The notes beneath the pieces were generated by a model that saw only the letters and a program-made list of their open reading frames with translations, ran no database searches and was not told the origin of the DNA. The position numbers and the translations under genes were made by a program. Positions 35,259 to 44,198 of a stretch of DNA of 64,000 nucleotides are shown here, one piece after another (positions within the stretch are counted from its first letter, which is position 1; each line of letters begins with the position of its first letter). This DNA comes from Paeniglutamicibacter antarcticus (GTDB lineage: Bacteria > Actinomycetota > Actinomycetes > Actinomycetales > Micrococcaceae), in NCBI RefSeq assembly GCF_900010755.1, contig NZ_CZJT01000080.1, positions 1 to 64,000 of the forward strand, read 5' to 3'.

Positions 35259-36586
35259 TGCGCGCACTGTCCCTGGCCTGGCTGCTGGGCAAACCCAGCC
35301 GCGAACGCCGGGCCCCGATGCTGCTCACTGCCGGTGCCTACGCGCTGGTCTCCGCGCTGGTGCTCACCGTCACCGCCGGCGCGCTGTCCTTCAACCGCGT
35401 GCAGAATGAGATGACCGGCATGTACCTGATGCTCGCCGGGCTGGCAGTGGTGCTGCTGGTGGTCCCGCTGGCGGTGCTCGGGGCAGCTGCCGCCCGGCTC
35501 TCGGCCCGCAGCCAGGACCGGCGGCTGTCCACCGTCCGGTTGCTCGGCGGCACCCCGGGGCTGGTCGTGGGGATCACCGTCATCGAATCCGCCGCCATCG
35601 CGGCCCTCGGGGCGCTGGCCGGCACCGTGCTCTACACGGGGCTGGCCCCGCTCGTCGGGCTGATCCATTTCCAGGGATCGGCCATCGGAGGCGCCATGTG
35701 GCTGGCCCCGCAGGTGGTCGCCCTGGTCATCGCCGGCGTGGTGGTCATCGCGGCGGCCTCCGCGGGCTTCGGGCTGCGCAGGATCATCGTTTCCCCGCTG
35801 GGCGTGCGCAACCGGACAGCCACACCCAAACCGCGCTGGATCCGTGCGCTCATCGTCGCGGTATTGATCATGGTGATCTACCAGGCGTTTTCGATGATGG
35901 CCGCGTTCGAGTCGATAGCGATCATGTTGGCCGTGCTGCTGGGCGGCTTCGCCCTCGGGCTTGGCGCCCTGAACCTCGTGGGTCCGTGGGCGGTGGGGCT
36001 GATCGGCAAGGCCAAGCTCAAGAAGGCGGAAAAGCCCGAACAGCTGCTCGCCGCCCGGATGATCCTGGAGAACCCGGCGCAGGCCTGGCGGCAGGTCTCA
36101 GGCGTCGCGATGACCTGCTTTGTCGCGGTGGTCGGCGGCAGCGGGGCGGCGCTGATGATAGTCTCAGTCGGCGAGTCCGCGCCCGGCAGCCCGGACGCGC
36201 TGATCGGGGCAGACGTCATGACAGGAGTGCTGATCACCATCGCCGTGTCCTTCATCTCCGTTGCGTGTTCCACTGCGATCACCCAGGCCGCCGCGACCCT
36301 TGACCGGGCCGAGCTCTATGCGGGCCTGCACATGCTCGGCGTCGAACGTTCCACCATGGAAAAGGCCCGTGTTGGCTCCGTCATGGCCCCGGTCATCGGG
36401 GTGGGTGTCGGTTCGATCATCGTCAGCGGTGTGCTGCTGATGCCGCTGGCCGGCCTGGCGATGATCATGGCGCCGCTCTCCGTGGCGGTCATCCTGGGCA
36501 CGCTGATCGCCGGCGCCCTGGCGGTGCGTGGCGCTGTGGCGTTGACCTCCACCGGCAACACCCTGAAGCCGGGCCGCACCGGCTGA
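35258..36586 (+). CDS. FtsX-type ABC transporter permease
   Basis: The 442-residue protein has about ten hydrophobic segments in two repeats, each with a cytoplasmic segment like RRLSTVRLLGGTPGLVVGI and LYAGLHMLGVERSTMEKARV, typical of FtsX-fold permeases. With the ATPase immediately upstream it should form a mechanotransmission-type transporter for an antibiotic, lipid or peptide. No two-component system is adjacent. Confidence 0.85.
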   Translation: MRALSLAWLLGKPSRERRAPMLLTAGAYALVSALVLTVTAGALSFNRVQNEMTGMYLMLAGLAVVLLVVPLAVLGAAAARLSARSQDRRLSTVRLLGGTPGLVVGITVIESAAIAALGALAGTVLYTGLAPLVGLIHFQGSAIGGAMWLAPQVVALVIAGVVVIAAASAGFGLRRIIVSPLGVRNRTATPKPRWIRALIVAVLIMVIYQAFSMMAAFESIAIMLAVLLGGFALGLGALNLVGPWAVGLIGKAKLKKAEKPEQLLAARMILENPAQAWRQVSGVAMTCFVAVVGGSGAALMIVSVGESAPGSPDALIGADVMTGVLITIAVSFISVACSTAITQAAATLDRAELYAGLHMLGVERSTMEKARVGSVMAPVIGVGVGSIIVSGVLLMPLAGLAMIMAPLSVAVILGTLIAGALAVRGAVALTSTGNTLKPGRTG

Positions 36587-36615
36587 CCTGCGCCGGCAAA
36601 AACCCCGAAAAAACA

Positions 36616-36657
36616 GCGCTGCCCCGGGTACCAATGAATCGGTATCCGGGGCAGCGC
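36616..36657. terminator. Bidirectional terminator
   Basis: The arms 36616-36632 and 36641-36657 (GCGCTGCCCCGG.../...CCGGGGCAGCGC) form a long stem with one internal mismatch between converging permease genes; A-rich and T-poor flanks favour plus-strand reading weakly. Confidence 0.75.
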
Positions 36658-36681
36658 AGCGTCAAAACGGGAAAGTTGGAG

Positions 36682-38142
36682 CTAAACGTGCAGATCCCAG
36701 TTCGCGGCAAGCTTGGACTTCTTGCGTCCGTAACCCATGTAGATGGCGGCGCCCACGATCATCCAGATCCCGAACACCACCCAGGTGGTCACGCCCAGGT
36801 TCATCATCAGGTAACCGCAGAAGAGGACCGCGAGGATCGGGGTCAGCGGGTACAGCGGCACCTTGAAGGTTCGCGGCAGGTCAGGCTGCGTGCGGCGCAG
36901 GATGATCACTGCAATGGAAACCAGCGAGAACGCAAAGAGCGTGCCGATGCTCGTAGCATCGGCAAGGTTGCCCAGCGGCACCAGGCCGGCCACCAGTGCC
37001 ACGGCACCGCCGGTGATCCAGGTGCCGGCAACCGGTGAGCCGTTGCGCGGGTTGATACGGCCGAAGACCGCCGGCACCATGCCGTCGCGGCTCATCGCCA
37101 CCAGGATGCGGGTCTGCCCGTAGAGCACGGTGATGACGATGGATACGATGGCCAGCACGGCACCTGCGGCGAAGAGCAGCGCCACCCAGCTCTGCCCGGT
37201 GACCTCCTCCAGCAGCTGCACCAACGCCGCACTCTTGCCCTCGAACCAGTTCCACTGGCGGGCGCCGATCGCGGAAACCGCCACCAGGATGTACAGCACG
37301 GTGATGATGACCATGGAGAGAATGATGGCCCGCGGCAAATCGCGCTGCGGGTTCTTGGCTTCCTCTCCGGCGGTGGAGGCGGCATCAAAGCCAATGTAGG
37401 AGAAGAACAACCGTGCGGCCGCGGCGGAAACGCCTGCGGTGCCCATGGGCAGCAGCGGGTCGAAGTTCCCCGACGTGAACGCGCTGAAGGCGATCACGAT
37501 GAAGAAGACCAAAACTGCTATCTTCATGAACACCAGCACCGTGTTGACCACTGCCGATTCCTTGGTGCCGCGCACCAACAGGACGGTGGCGAACAGGACG
37601 ATCGCCAGTGCAGGGATGTTGAACACGCCGCCGTCGGTGCCCGGGGGATTGGTCAGTGCTGCCGGAAGGCTGAAGCCAAGGGCGTTGGCCATCTCGTTGA
37701 GGTACTCGCCGGCACCCACCGCGATGGCCGCCACCGACACCCCGTATTCGAGCACCAGGCACCAACCGCAGATCCAGGCCAACCCCTCGCCCATGGTTGC
37801 GTAGGTGTAGGTGTAGCTTGACCCGGAAACCGGCACTGCGCCGGCCATTTCGGCGTAGGAGAGCGCCGCAAAGAGTGCTGCCAATCCGGCAATCGCGAAC
37901 GAGATCCACACCGCGGGTCCGGCCATCGGCACCGCGGAGGAGAGCACCACAAAAATGCCGGTGCCTAGGGTGGCGCCGATGCTGATCATGGTCAGGTGCA
38001 GCAGGCCCAGGGTCCGGCGCAGCTTGGGGCCGTCCGTCCCGCTTCCCGCCTCCGCAATAAAAGCCTCAATGGGCTTGCGGGCGCCAAGTTGCTGGCGCAG
38101 CGTGGGGCGGGTTCCGCCCGGTGCAGTGTTTCGCGTGGTCAT
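36682..38142 (-). CDS. APC family amino acid permease (cationic amino acid transporter type)
   Basis: The 486-residue protein has 12 or more membrane helices. The first helix carries TMISIGATLGTGIFVVLSS, the APC substrate-binding motif, followed by the conserved ALSYAEMAGAVPVSGSSYTYTYATMGE. It fits the CAT/YfnA group that imports amino acids. Start is ATG 38142 (GAAGA-type ribosome-binding site weak). A gap of about 500 bp lies upstream. Confidence 0.9.
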   Translation of the reverse strand: MTTRNTAPGGTRPTLRQQLGARKPIEAFIAEAGSGTDGPKLRRTLGLLHLTMISIGATLGTGIFVVLSSAVPMAGPAVWISFAIAGLAALFAALSYAEMAGAVPVSGSSYTYTYATMGEGLAWICGWCLVLEYGVSVAAIAVGAGEYLNEMANALGFSLPAALTNPPGTDGGVFNIPALAIVLFATVLLVRGTKESAVVNTVLVFMKIAVLVFFIVIAFSAFTSGNFDPLLPMGTAGVSAAAARLFFSYIGFDAASTAGEEAKNPQRDLPRAIILSMVIITVLYILVAVSAIGARQWNWFEGKSAALVQLLEEVTGQSWVALLFAAGAVLAIVSIVITVLYGQTRILVAMSRDGMVPAVFGRINPRNGSPVAGTWITGGAVALVAGLVPLGNLADATSIGTLFAFSLVSIAVIILRRTQPDLPRTFKVPLYPLTPILAVLFCGYLMMNLGVTTWVVFGIWMIVGAAIYMGYGRKKSKLAANWDLHV

Positions 38143-38645
38143 GTAAAGAATCTTCGCACTTTTTGGGAAACGCGGATTCGGGCGGGTAGTGCCGGATATC
38201 CAAGAAAATCCCCGTAATATGCAGGTCAATGAATAGTTATGAATGTTATATGGAGGTCATCCATGTGGCCAAACTTACTCTCGAACCCTAGTGGCTATCG
38301 GGTTTTTGGCTCTTTTCGGCAACCCCCACGCGGTCGGGCGCTCACCTAAGTCCATGTAAAAACACTCACTCGGCGTAGGGCCTAGGGACTGCCCGTGGCG
38401 AAGCCTCCATGCAACGCACACGTATTCCGAGACCACCCGCAAGGCTCAAGCCCCTGTGGCTTGGAGCCCTGCTCATTTCCCGCAGTGCGGCAGCCGCAAA
38501 CCCACTCGAAACAGGACCCTTAAAACAAGAAGGAGCGTCCGCCAGCCACCACGGCCAACAAACGCTCCCTCACGTAGAGGCCAGCCCCAGGAATGTAATC
38601 CCCGCAAACCAGTGGCCAAGTCGCCCCAAGAGGGCAAGTCAAAAC
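38143..38645. other. Intergenic region, 503 bp
   Basis: This gap separates the amino acid permease start (minus) from the 3' end of the yclNOPQ-like operon (minus). The right part holds that operon's terminator (38523-38578). The left part is A/T-rich with imperfect repeats of ATGAATAGTT/ATGAATGTTA near 38228-38247 and a TATTAC-like -10, so it probably carries the permease promoter. I see no credible coding sequence. Confidence 0.5.
38523..38578 (-). terminator. Terminator of the yclNOPQ-like operon
   Basis: On the minus strand GGAGCGT (38578-38572) pairs with ACGCTCC (38538-38532) and is followed by TTCTTGTTTT, a T-rich tract, about 70 nt past the ATPase stop. Confidence 0.6.
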
Positions 38646-39404
38646 CTACGCGAAGTACACGCCAATCCGGTTTCCGTCGATTTCCTCAATCCGGATGTCG
38701 ATGTCGTAAATATCGCGCAACACCTCTCCTGTCATGATTTCCGCAGGTGTGCCCTGGTGCACCAGTGCGCCCTCGCGCATCGCCAGGATGGTGTCCGAGT
38801 AGCAGGATGCGAAGTTGATGTCGTGGATGACGATCACCACGGTCTTGCCCAGCTCGTCGGCCAGCCGGCGGATCATCCGCATCATTTCCACAGAGTGCTT
38901 CATGTCAAGGTTGTTCAATGGCTCATCGAGCAGCAGGTAATCGGTGTCCTGGGCCAGCACCATGGCAATGTAGGCGCGTTGGCGCTGCCCGCCGGAGAGT
39001 TCGTCGAGGAACCTGTCGGCCAGCGCGCTCAGGTCCAGCTGCGCCATCGCGGATTCGATGTGCTCCTGGTCCAGTGCGGTGGGGTGTCCGCCGGAATGCG
39101 GGAAGCGGCCAAAGCCCACCAGGTCACGCACGCGCAGGCGCATGGTGATGTGGTTTTCCTGCCGCAGGATCGCCATCGAGCGGGCCAGGTCCTTGCTTGG
39201 CGTGCTGGTCACATCGAGCCCCGCGATTGACACGGACCCCGAATCCATCGGGGACAGGCGGGAAATCAGCGAGAGCAGCGTGGATTTGCCGGCGCCATTG
39301 GGCCCGATGATGGAGGTGACGCCGCCGGCCGGGATGGTGGTGGTGACCGAGTCAACCACCCGCGTCCCGGAGTAGGACTTGGTGGCCTTTTCAATGCGAA
39401 TCAC
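38646..39404 (-). CDS. yclP: Siderophore ABC importer ATPase (YclP-like)
   Basis: The 252-residue ATPase has Walker A GPNGAGKST, signature [17 protein letters not shown], Walker B YLLLDEPLNNLDMKHS and ends in DGNRIGVYFA. These are close to what I recall of Bacillus YclP, the ATPase of a petrobactin-type ferric-siderophore importer. Its start overlaps the upstream permease stop by 4 nt. It drives uptake of a ferric siderophore or fragment with the next three genes; the exact ligand is not predictable. Confidence 0.88.
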   Translation of the reverse strand: MIRIEKATKSYSGTRVVDSVTTTIPAGGVTSIIGPNGAGKSTLLSLISRLSPMDSGSVSIAGLDVTSTPSKDLARSMAILRQENHITMRLRVRDLVGFGRFPHSGGHPTALDQEHIESAMAQLDLSALADRFLDELSGGQRQRAYIAMVLAQDTDYLLLDEPLNNLDMKHSVEMMRMIRRLADELGKTVVIVIHDINFASCYSDTILAMREGALVHQGTPAEIMTGEVLRDIYDIDIRIEEIDGNRIGVYFA

Positions 39405-40453
39405 TTCAGGGAACCCTTCAAGAGCAGGTAGAGGAACAGCAGGCCGCCGGCAAACTCGATGATCACGCTCAGTGCCGTGGCGAATCCGAAGACGCGCTCG
39501 AGCACCAGCTGCCCGCCGATCAACGTGATCGCCCCCAGCAGGCAGGTGATCGGAATCAGTGCTGCATGGGAAAACTTGCGCACCATTTGGTAAGCCAGCG
39601 AGACCACCAGCAAGCCGAAGAACGTCACCGGCCCCACCAGGGCCGTGGACACCGCCACCAGCACCGAGCAGAGCACCAGCACCAGGGTGACAGTGCGTTG
39701 GTGGTCGACGCCCAAGTTGATCGCGGTCTCGCGGCCCAGGGCCAACACGTCAAAACTCTTGCGCAGCCGCCAGACGATGGCGAGAATCACCAGCACAATC
39801 ACCGCGGAAATCCCCAGCAACACCGGGTCCACCTGGTTGAACGAGGCGAAGAACAAGTCCTGCAGGACAATGTATTCGCTGGGCTCCATCAACCGTTGCA
39901 GCAGCGAGGAGAACCCGCGGAAGAGCGTGCCGATCACGATGCCCACCAGCAGCATCAGGTGCAGGGAGGAATTCCCGCCGGTAAACAGCCAGCGGTAGAG
40001 CAGCGCGGAGAAGACCACCATCAGGCCCACCTCCACCGCGAACTTCAGCGACGGGGAAGCCGTCAGCAGCGTCGAGGATCCCAGGGCGAACACCAAAGCC
40101 GTCTGGATCAGGATGTACAGCGCGTCAAACCCCATGATTGACGGGGTCAGGATGCGGTTTGAGGTGACCGTCTGGAACATCAGCGTGGATAGGCCCACCG
40201 CCACTGCCACCACCAGCATGGCGCCAACGCGGATGCCGCGGCGGGTCAGTGCGTAGGAGAGGTTACCGCGCAGGTCGATGGTCAAAAACAGCACGATGCT
40301 CAGCACCGTGAGCACCGAGAGCAGCGTGATCAGCAGGCCCGGGGACATCCGCTTGAGCGAGAAGCGCCGGGTGGGTCCTGCCTCGAACGGGTTGCGGGTC
40401 AAACCTCGTGAGCCGGACCGGCTGCGGCGCAGCACCGCCAGGGGATTAGGCAT
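39401..40453 (-). CDS. yclO: FecCD-type siderophore permease (YclO-like)
   Basis: The 350-residue protein has about nine hydrophobic segments and the family motifs SIMGFDALYILIQT, GIVIGTLFRGF and TALVGPVTFFGLLVVSLA. A basic, soluble N-terminus of some 35 residues precedes the first helix. It overlaps the other permease by 8 nt and the ATPase by 4 nt, so all are translated as one operon. Forms the membrane pore with its sister permease. Confidence 0.88.
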   Translation of the reverse strand: MPNPLAVLRRSRSGSRGLTRNPFEAGPTRRFSLKRMSPGLLITLLSVLTVLSIVLFLTIDLRGNLSYALTRRGIRVGAMLVVAVAVGLSTLMFQTVTSNRILTPSIMGFDALYILIQTALVFALGSSTLLTASPSLKFAVEVGLMVVFSALLYRWLFTGGNSSLHLMLLVGIVIGTLFRGFSSLLQRLMEPSEYIVLQDLFFASFNQVDPVLLGISAVIVLVILAIVWRLRKSFDVLALGRETAINLGVDHQRTVTLVLVLCSVLVAVSTALVGPVTFFGLLVVSLAYQMVRKFSHAALIPITCLLGAITLIGGQLVLERVFGFATALSVIIEFAGGLLFLYLLLKGSLK

Positions 40454-41486
40454 TGCGTTTCCTGGTTCGTAGCAGCAGCGCCAGGAAGACGATGGCGCCG
40501 AGCACGCTCATCACCATGCCCACCGGCACCTCGTAGGGGTAGCGGATAGTGCGCCCGATGATGTCGCAGACCAGCACAAAGCCTGCGCCGAAAAGCGCCG
40601 TCCACGGCACCGCGCGGCGCAGGTTATCTCCGAAGAGCAGCGAAACGATGTTCGGCACAATCAATCCCAGGAACGGCACGGCGCCCACGCTGGTGACCAC
40701 CACCGCCGAGATCAGCGAGACCAGCACCATGCCCAGGCGCATGATCGCCTTGTAGTTCATGCCCAGGTTCGTGGTGAAGTCCGCGCCCAGGCCCACCACC
40801 GTGAACCTGTCGGCAGCCACATAGCCGATGACCGTGAGGATCGCGACGATCCACAGCAGTTCGTAGCGTCCACGCAGCACCCCGGAGAAATCGCCGATCA
40901 TCCAGTTGCTCAGCGTCTGGAGCAGGTCGTACTTGTAAGCGAAGAATGTTGTCACCGAGCCGATGACCCCGCCGAGCATGATGCCAACGATCGGCACCAG
41001 CAGCGTGTTGCGTGCCGGCAGCCTGTTCAGCACCGCCAGGAACAGCGCGGTCCCACCCAGTGCGAATACGGAGGCCACACCCATCTTCATCATCATGGGT
41101 GCGGCGGGAATTGCCACCGTGACCACCAAGATGCCGAGGGTCGCGGATTCGACGGTGCCCACCGTGGAGGGCTCGACGAACCTGTTGCGCACCATCAGCT
41201 GCATGATCAGCCCGGCGACCGCAACCGCGGTCCCTGCCAGCAGCACCGCCAAGGTGCGAGGCAACCGCGAGACCCACAGCATCTGCCAGGCATCCGGGTC
41301 ACCGGAGAGCAGCTGGGGCAGCGTGACGTCGGAGACGCCAACAAACAAGCTGACCGCGGAGAGCACCAGCACCAGCACGGCGCCAATCACCAGCCAGGCG
41401 GTTTCGGAAATCTTTCGGGTACGCCGAACGGCCGCCGCGGGAATTTCTTCCGCGGCGACCGTATCGGGTAGCACTGGTGCGCTCAT
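40446..41486 (-). CDS. yclN: FecCD-type siderophore permease (YclN-like)
   Basis: The 346-residue protein has the FecCD architecture: SRLPRTLAVLLAGTAVAVAGLIMQLMVRNRFVEPSTVGT near the N-terminal third, NWMIGDFSGV, and GAVPFLGLIVPNIVSLLFG near the C-terminus. The MVRNRFVEPST form (not RNPLADP) marks the YclN/FatD group. It lies 25 nt behind the binding-protein gene and overlaps the next permease. Confidence 0.88.
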   Translation of the reverse strand: MSAPVLPDTVAAEEIPAAAVRRTRKISETAWLVIGAVLVLVLSAVSLFVGVSDVTLPQLLSGDPDAWQMLWVSRLPRTLAVLLAGTAVAVAGLIMQLMVRNRFVEPSTVGTVESATLGILVVTVAIPAAPMMMKMGVASVFALGGTALFLAVLNRLPARNTLLVPIVGIMLGGVIGSVTTFFAYKYDLLQTLSNWMIGDFSGVLRGRYELLWIVAILTVIGYVAADRFTVVGLGADFTTNLGMNYKAIMRLGMVLVSLISAVVVTSVGAVPFLGLIVPNIVSLLFGDNLRRAVPWTALFGAGFVLVCDIIGRTIRYPYEVPVGMVMSVLGAIVFLALLLRTRKRNA

Positions 41487-41511
41487 GGTCTAAGAGATGT
41501 TTATCCGTGGG

Positions 41512-42456
41512 CTAGAGGCCCGCGGCAACCTCGTCGATCATGGTGTTGACGTTGTTCAGGCCGTAACCAACCATGTACCAGGCGTTGGAATCCAGGTTGA
41601 CGATCTTCTTGTTCTTCGCCGCGTTGGTGGACTTGACCAGTTCGTTGTCAAGCACTGCCGAGGCTGCATCGCCCGAGGTGCCCATGGCCGAGTCGCGGTC
41701 GATCACGTACAGGGTGTCCGGGTTGTTGGACTTGAGGAACTCAAACGAGATGGCCTCGCCGTGGCTGCCGTCGTGCTTGATGTCGGCAACTGTTGCCACG
41801 CCCAGCACGTCGTGGATCAGGCCGAAGCGTGAGCCCGCACCGTATGCTGTCAGCTCGCCGCCGGAGGTCATGATGATCAGGCCCTTGCCGGCGTTGGCGC
41901 TCTTGGCCTTGGTGTCGGCGACCTTGGTGTCGATGGCGGCCAGCTGCTCGTTGACCTTGGCTTCAACGTCGAAGATCTGGCCCAGCTTGCCTGCCTGCTC
42001 CTTGAAGGACTCCATCGGCTTCGACGCGTCCACCGAGAGGTCGACGGTCGGGGCGATCTTGGAGAGTTCTTCATAGGAGGCGGCGGTGCGGCCGGTGATG
42101 ATGATCAGGTCCGGGTTGCCGTTGGAGATGGCTTCGAAGTCGGGTTCCTTCATGGAACCGATCTTGGTGACCTTGGCGTCGTTGTACTTGGCCAGGGATT
42201 CCGGGTACTTGGTTTCCGGCACGCCGTCGGCCTCGAGGCCGAGAGCTGTCATCGAATCAAGCACGCCCAAGTCGAAGGTGTAGACGTTCTCCGGGTTCAC
42301 CGGAACTTTGGTGGTTCCCTGCTTGTGGGTGATTTCGACGGTCTTGCCATCGGCTGCGTTGGCACCGGGTTCGGTGGAGCCGCCGCAGGCGGTCAGTGCG
42401 AGCAGCGATACGCCGGCGGCGACGGTGCCAAGGGCGGTGCGGAAGGACATCTTCAC
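41512..42456 (-). CDS. yclQ: Siderophore-binding lipoprotein (YclQ/CeuE-like)
   Basis: The 314-residue product has a lipoprotein signal with lipobox LTAC near residue 24, then a class III binding-protein fold with a long connecting helix. KVPVNPENVYTFDLGVLDSMTALG and DLIIITGRTAASYEELSKIAPTVDL are the two halves' signature strands, as in YclQ/FatB. It captures a ferric siderophore at the cell surface. First gene of the four-gene operon; the divergent region upstream contains iron boxes. Confidence 0.9.
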   Translation of the reverse strand: MKMSFRTALGTVAAGVSLLALTACGGSTEPGANAADGKTVEITHKQGTTKVPVNPENVYTFDLGVLDSMTALGLEADGVPETKYPESLAKYNDAKVTKIGSMKEPDFEAISNGNPDLIIITGRTAASYEELSKIAPTVDLSVDASKPMESFKEQAGKLGQIFDVEAKVNEQLAAIDTKVADTKAKSANAGKGLIIMTSGGELTAYGAGSRFGLIHDVLGVATVADIKHDGSHGEAISFEFLKSNNPDTLYVIDRDSAMGTSGDAASAVLDNELVKSTNAAKNKKIVNLDSNAWYMVGYGLNNVNTMIDEVAAGL

Positions 42457-42542
42457 GGTGTTTTCTCCGATTGCTGGTGTTGAAATTTTGGGGCCATGTA
42501 ATTAGCGAACAACCTCATGGCGTAAATGATCTCAGGTAAAAC

Positions 42543-42571
42543 GCTATAGATAAGGTGCACCTATATGCAAA
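42543..42571 (-). promoter_or_regulatory. Promoter of yclQNOP-like operon overlapped by iron box
   Basis: Minus strand TTTGCA (42571-42566), 17-nt spacer, TATAGC (42548-42543). The 19-mer ATAGGTGCACCTTATCTAT (minus, 42564-42546) spans the spacer and part of the -10 and matches 12 of 19 positions of the DtxR/IdeR consensus by hand. It contains the palindrome AGGTGCACCT. Binding there would block RNA polymerase when iron is plentiful. Confidence 0.5.
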
Positions 42572-42602
42572 CCGACGTTGCTTCATTCGAATGCCTCCAA
42601 GG

Positions 42603-42621
42603 CGAGGTTTGCCTAATTAAC
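42603..42621. promoter_or_regulatory. Probable DtxR/IdeR iron box
   Basis: CGAGGTTTGCCTAATTAAC keeps the central AGGTT-GCCTAA of the consensus (12 of 19 by eye). It lies about 150 nt upstream of the minus-strand operon start and 30 nt upstream of that operon's predicted -35. Confidence 0.45.
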
Positions 42622-42957
42622 CCGGGAAGCTCGCGACTTTCGGACCCCCGCGCCAATCGGCGTGACCTTCGCCACTCTTTGAATGTGTTTGCGGCAAGGG
42701 GCGACGGCGCGTCGGCCTTGGCGCCCCAGTCCGGAGAGCTGGACCTGCGGCTGGGTCGGGCGGACGGGCGTTTTCCCGGCTTTCCGCCCAGGGGCGGGCG
42801 TGGATCTCGGGGTTGCCACAATTTCCTGCGGCGGGTTGCGATTTGTGACGCCTGTGCGGATTGCGGCATCCGGCATCGGTTTTTGCGAACCCGACAACGG
42901 CTTCCATGTCGACCGAACCCCAATTAGCGATCCTTTGTGTTGCGTAATTGCTTTTTG

Positions 42958-42976
42958 CGAGGTTAGCCTTACTCGT
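42958..42976. promoter_or_regulatory. Probable DtxR/IdeR iron box before second binding-protein gene
   Basis: CGAGGTTAGCCTTACTCGT has the exact half AGGTTAGCCT of the DtxR/IdeR consensus. It starts 8 nt after a TAATTG hexamer (42945-42950) and 75 nt before ATG 43051, so it would cover a transcription start site and repress in high iron. Confidence 0.6.
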
Positions 42977-43050
42977 CACCTGCTTGCGCACCGAAGCGTT
43001 CCCTCCGACTTGCGCGGGCACCTTGTATGAGTCACCGAAGGATCTATTTC

Positions 43051-44097
43051 ATGGAGTTCTCCCGACGCATCGGCCTCGTAGCCGTTGCCACAGCAGCCCT
43101 CGCTCTTGGCCTGAGCGCATGCGGCGCCGCCGCACCCGAAGCCGCGAACACCTCGGCGTCATCGGTTGAAGCCGCATTCCCCGTGAGCATTGAACACATT
43201 TACGGCACCACCGAAATCACCAAGAAGCCCGAGCGCATCGCGACCATTTCATGGGTCAACGCCGATGCGGTGCTGGCTTTGGGTGTTGTACCGGTGGGCA
43301 TGGACGCCGATAGCTATGGCAACAACGCAAAGAACTCCACCGACTGGAAGGACGCCAAACTCACCGAGCTCGGTGCGGAGATCGGAAGCGAAAAGGCCCC
43401 GGTGCAGTACTCGGCCGCCGACGGCGTGAACTTCACCGCCATCGCCGAAGTCCAGCCGGACCTGATCGTCGCCGGATACTCCGGACTGACAAAGGACGAG
43501 TACGACAAGCTCTCCAAGATCGCACCCGTCATCGGACCGCTGGCTGCGAACTACACAGCCAGCTGGCAGACCGTGACCTCGGCAGTGGGCAAGGCCTTGG
43601 GCAAGGACGCCGAGGCCAAGTCCCTGGTCACCGAGCTTGAGGGCAAGGTTGCCGCCGCGGCCGAGGCGAACCCGGTCTTCAAGGAGACCACCTTCATCGC
43701 CGGCGACCTGAACCCGACGACGAATGTCATCAGTATCTACGCGACCGGTGACAATCGTCCGCGCTTCCTCTCCGCCTTGGGCATGACCCAGGCCAAGGTC
43801 GTGGATGACAACGCCAAGGACGGCGAGTTCTACCTTGAGTGGTCGGCCGAGCGCGCCAACGAACTGGACTCGGATGTCTTCTTCACGGCGGTTGCTCCCG
43901 GTTCGGCTGACACCGTGATCACCGATAACAAGCTTTTCGCCCAGATCCCGGCCGTGACCAAGGGCGGCCTGGTGACACTGAACAACGACATGGACGTTCT
44001 CGCGATCTCGGCCACCTCGCCGCTGTCGATCCAGTGGACCATTGACAAGCTGGTACCGAAGCTGGCCGCCGGCGCCAAGGCGGCTACCGGAAAATAG
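43051..44097 (+). CDS. Iron-siderophore ABC transporter substrate-binding lipoprotein (FecB/FepB-like)
   Basis: The 348-residue product starts at ATG 43051 with AAGGAT eight nt upstream. Lipobox LSAC lies near residue 24. The mature part is a class III binding protein (ERIATISWVNADAVLALGVVPVGMD; PDLIVAGYSGLTKDEYDKLSKIAPVIG). It is not closely similar to the divergent YclQ-like protein, so the two probably bind different ferric chelates. It most likely feeds the permease pair and ATPase-reductase fusion at 45188-49325, separated from it by a minus-strand gene. Confidence 0.88.
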   Translation: MEFSRRIGLVAVATAALALGLSACGAAAPEAANTSASSVEAAFPVSIEHIYGTTEITKKPERIATISWVNADAVLALGVVPVGMDADSYGNNAKNSTDWKDAKLTELGAEIGSEKAPVQYSAADGVNFTAIAEVQPDLIVAGYSGLTKDEYDKLSKIAPVIGPLAANYTASWQTVTSAVGKALGKDAEAKSLVTELEGKVAAAAEANPVFKETTFIAGDLNPTTNVISIYATGDNRPRFLSALGMTQAKVVDDNAKDGEFYLEWSAERANELDSDVFFTAVAPGSADTVITDNKLFAQIPAVTKGGLVTLNNDMDVLAISATSPLSIQWTIDKLVPKLAAGAKAATGK

Positions 44098-44108
44098 CAG
44101 TCACTTGC

Positions 44109-44152
44109 TGCTGTTGGTGCCCCCGGGGGAAACCTCGGGGCCACCAACAGCA
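44109..44152. terminator. Terminator after binding-protein gene
   Basis: TGCTGTTGGTG (44109-44119) pairs perfectly with CACCAACAGCA (44142-44152), with a further CCCC/GGGG inner stem, between converging genes. Confidence 0.8.
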
Positions 44153-44198
44153 CCGAAGAACCGCTGACATGACCATCGTTCGCCGGCACCGCGAGCCG

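Larger units (their letters stand above)
42457..43050. other. Divergent intergenic region between two siderophore-binding genes
   Basis: This 594-bp gap holds promoters for both binding-protein genes and three DtxR/IdeR-like boxes (separate entries). Open frames of about 120 codons exist on both strands (around 42565-42927) but lack family features, ribosome-binding sites and normal composition, so I do not call a gene. Confidence 0.6.

Noticed and set aside
38409..39230. 273-codon plus-strand frame opposite the YclP-like ATPase
   Set aside because: Antisense to a complete ABC ATPase with all motifs.
42565..42927. Two overlapping 120-codon frames on opposite strands in the siderophore intergenic region
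   Set aside because: No ribosome-binding site or recognisable domain; the region carries promoters and iron boxes.
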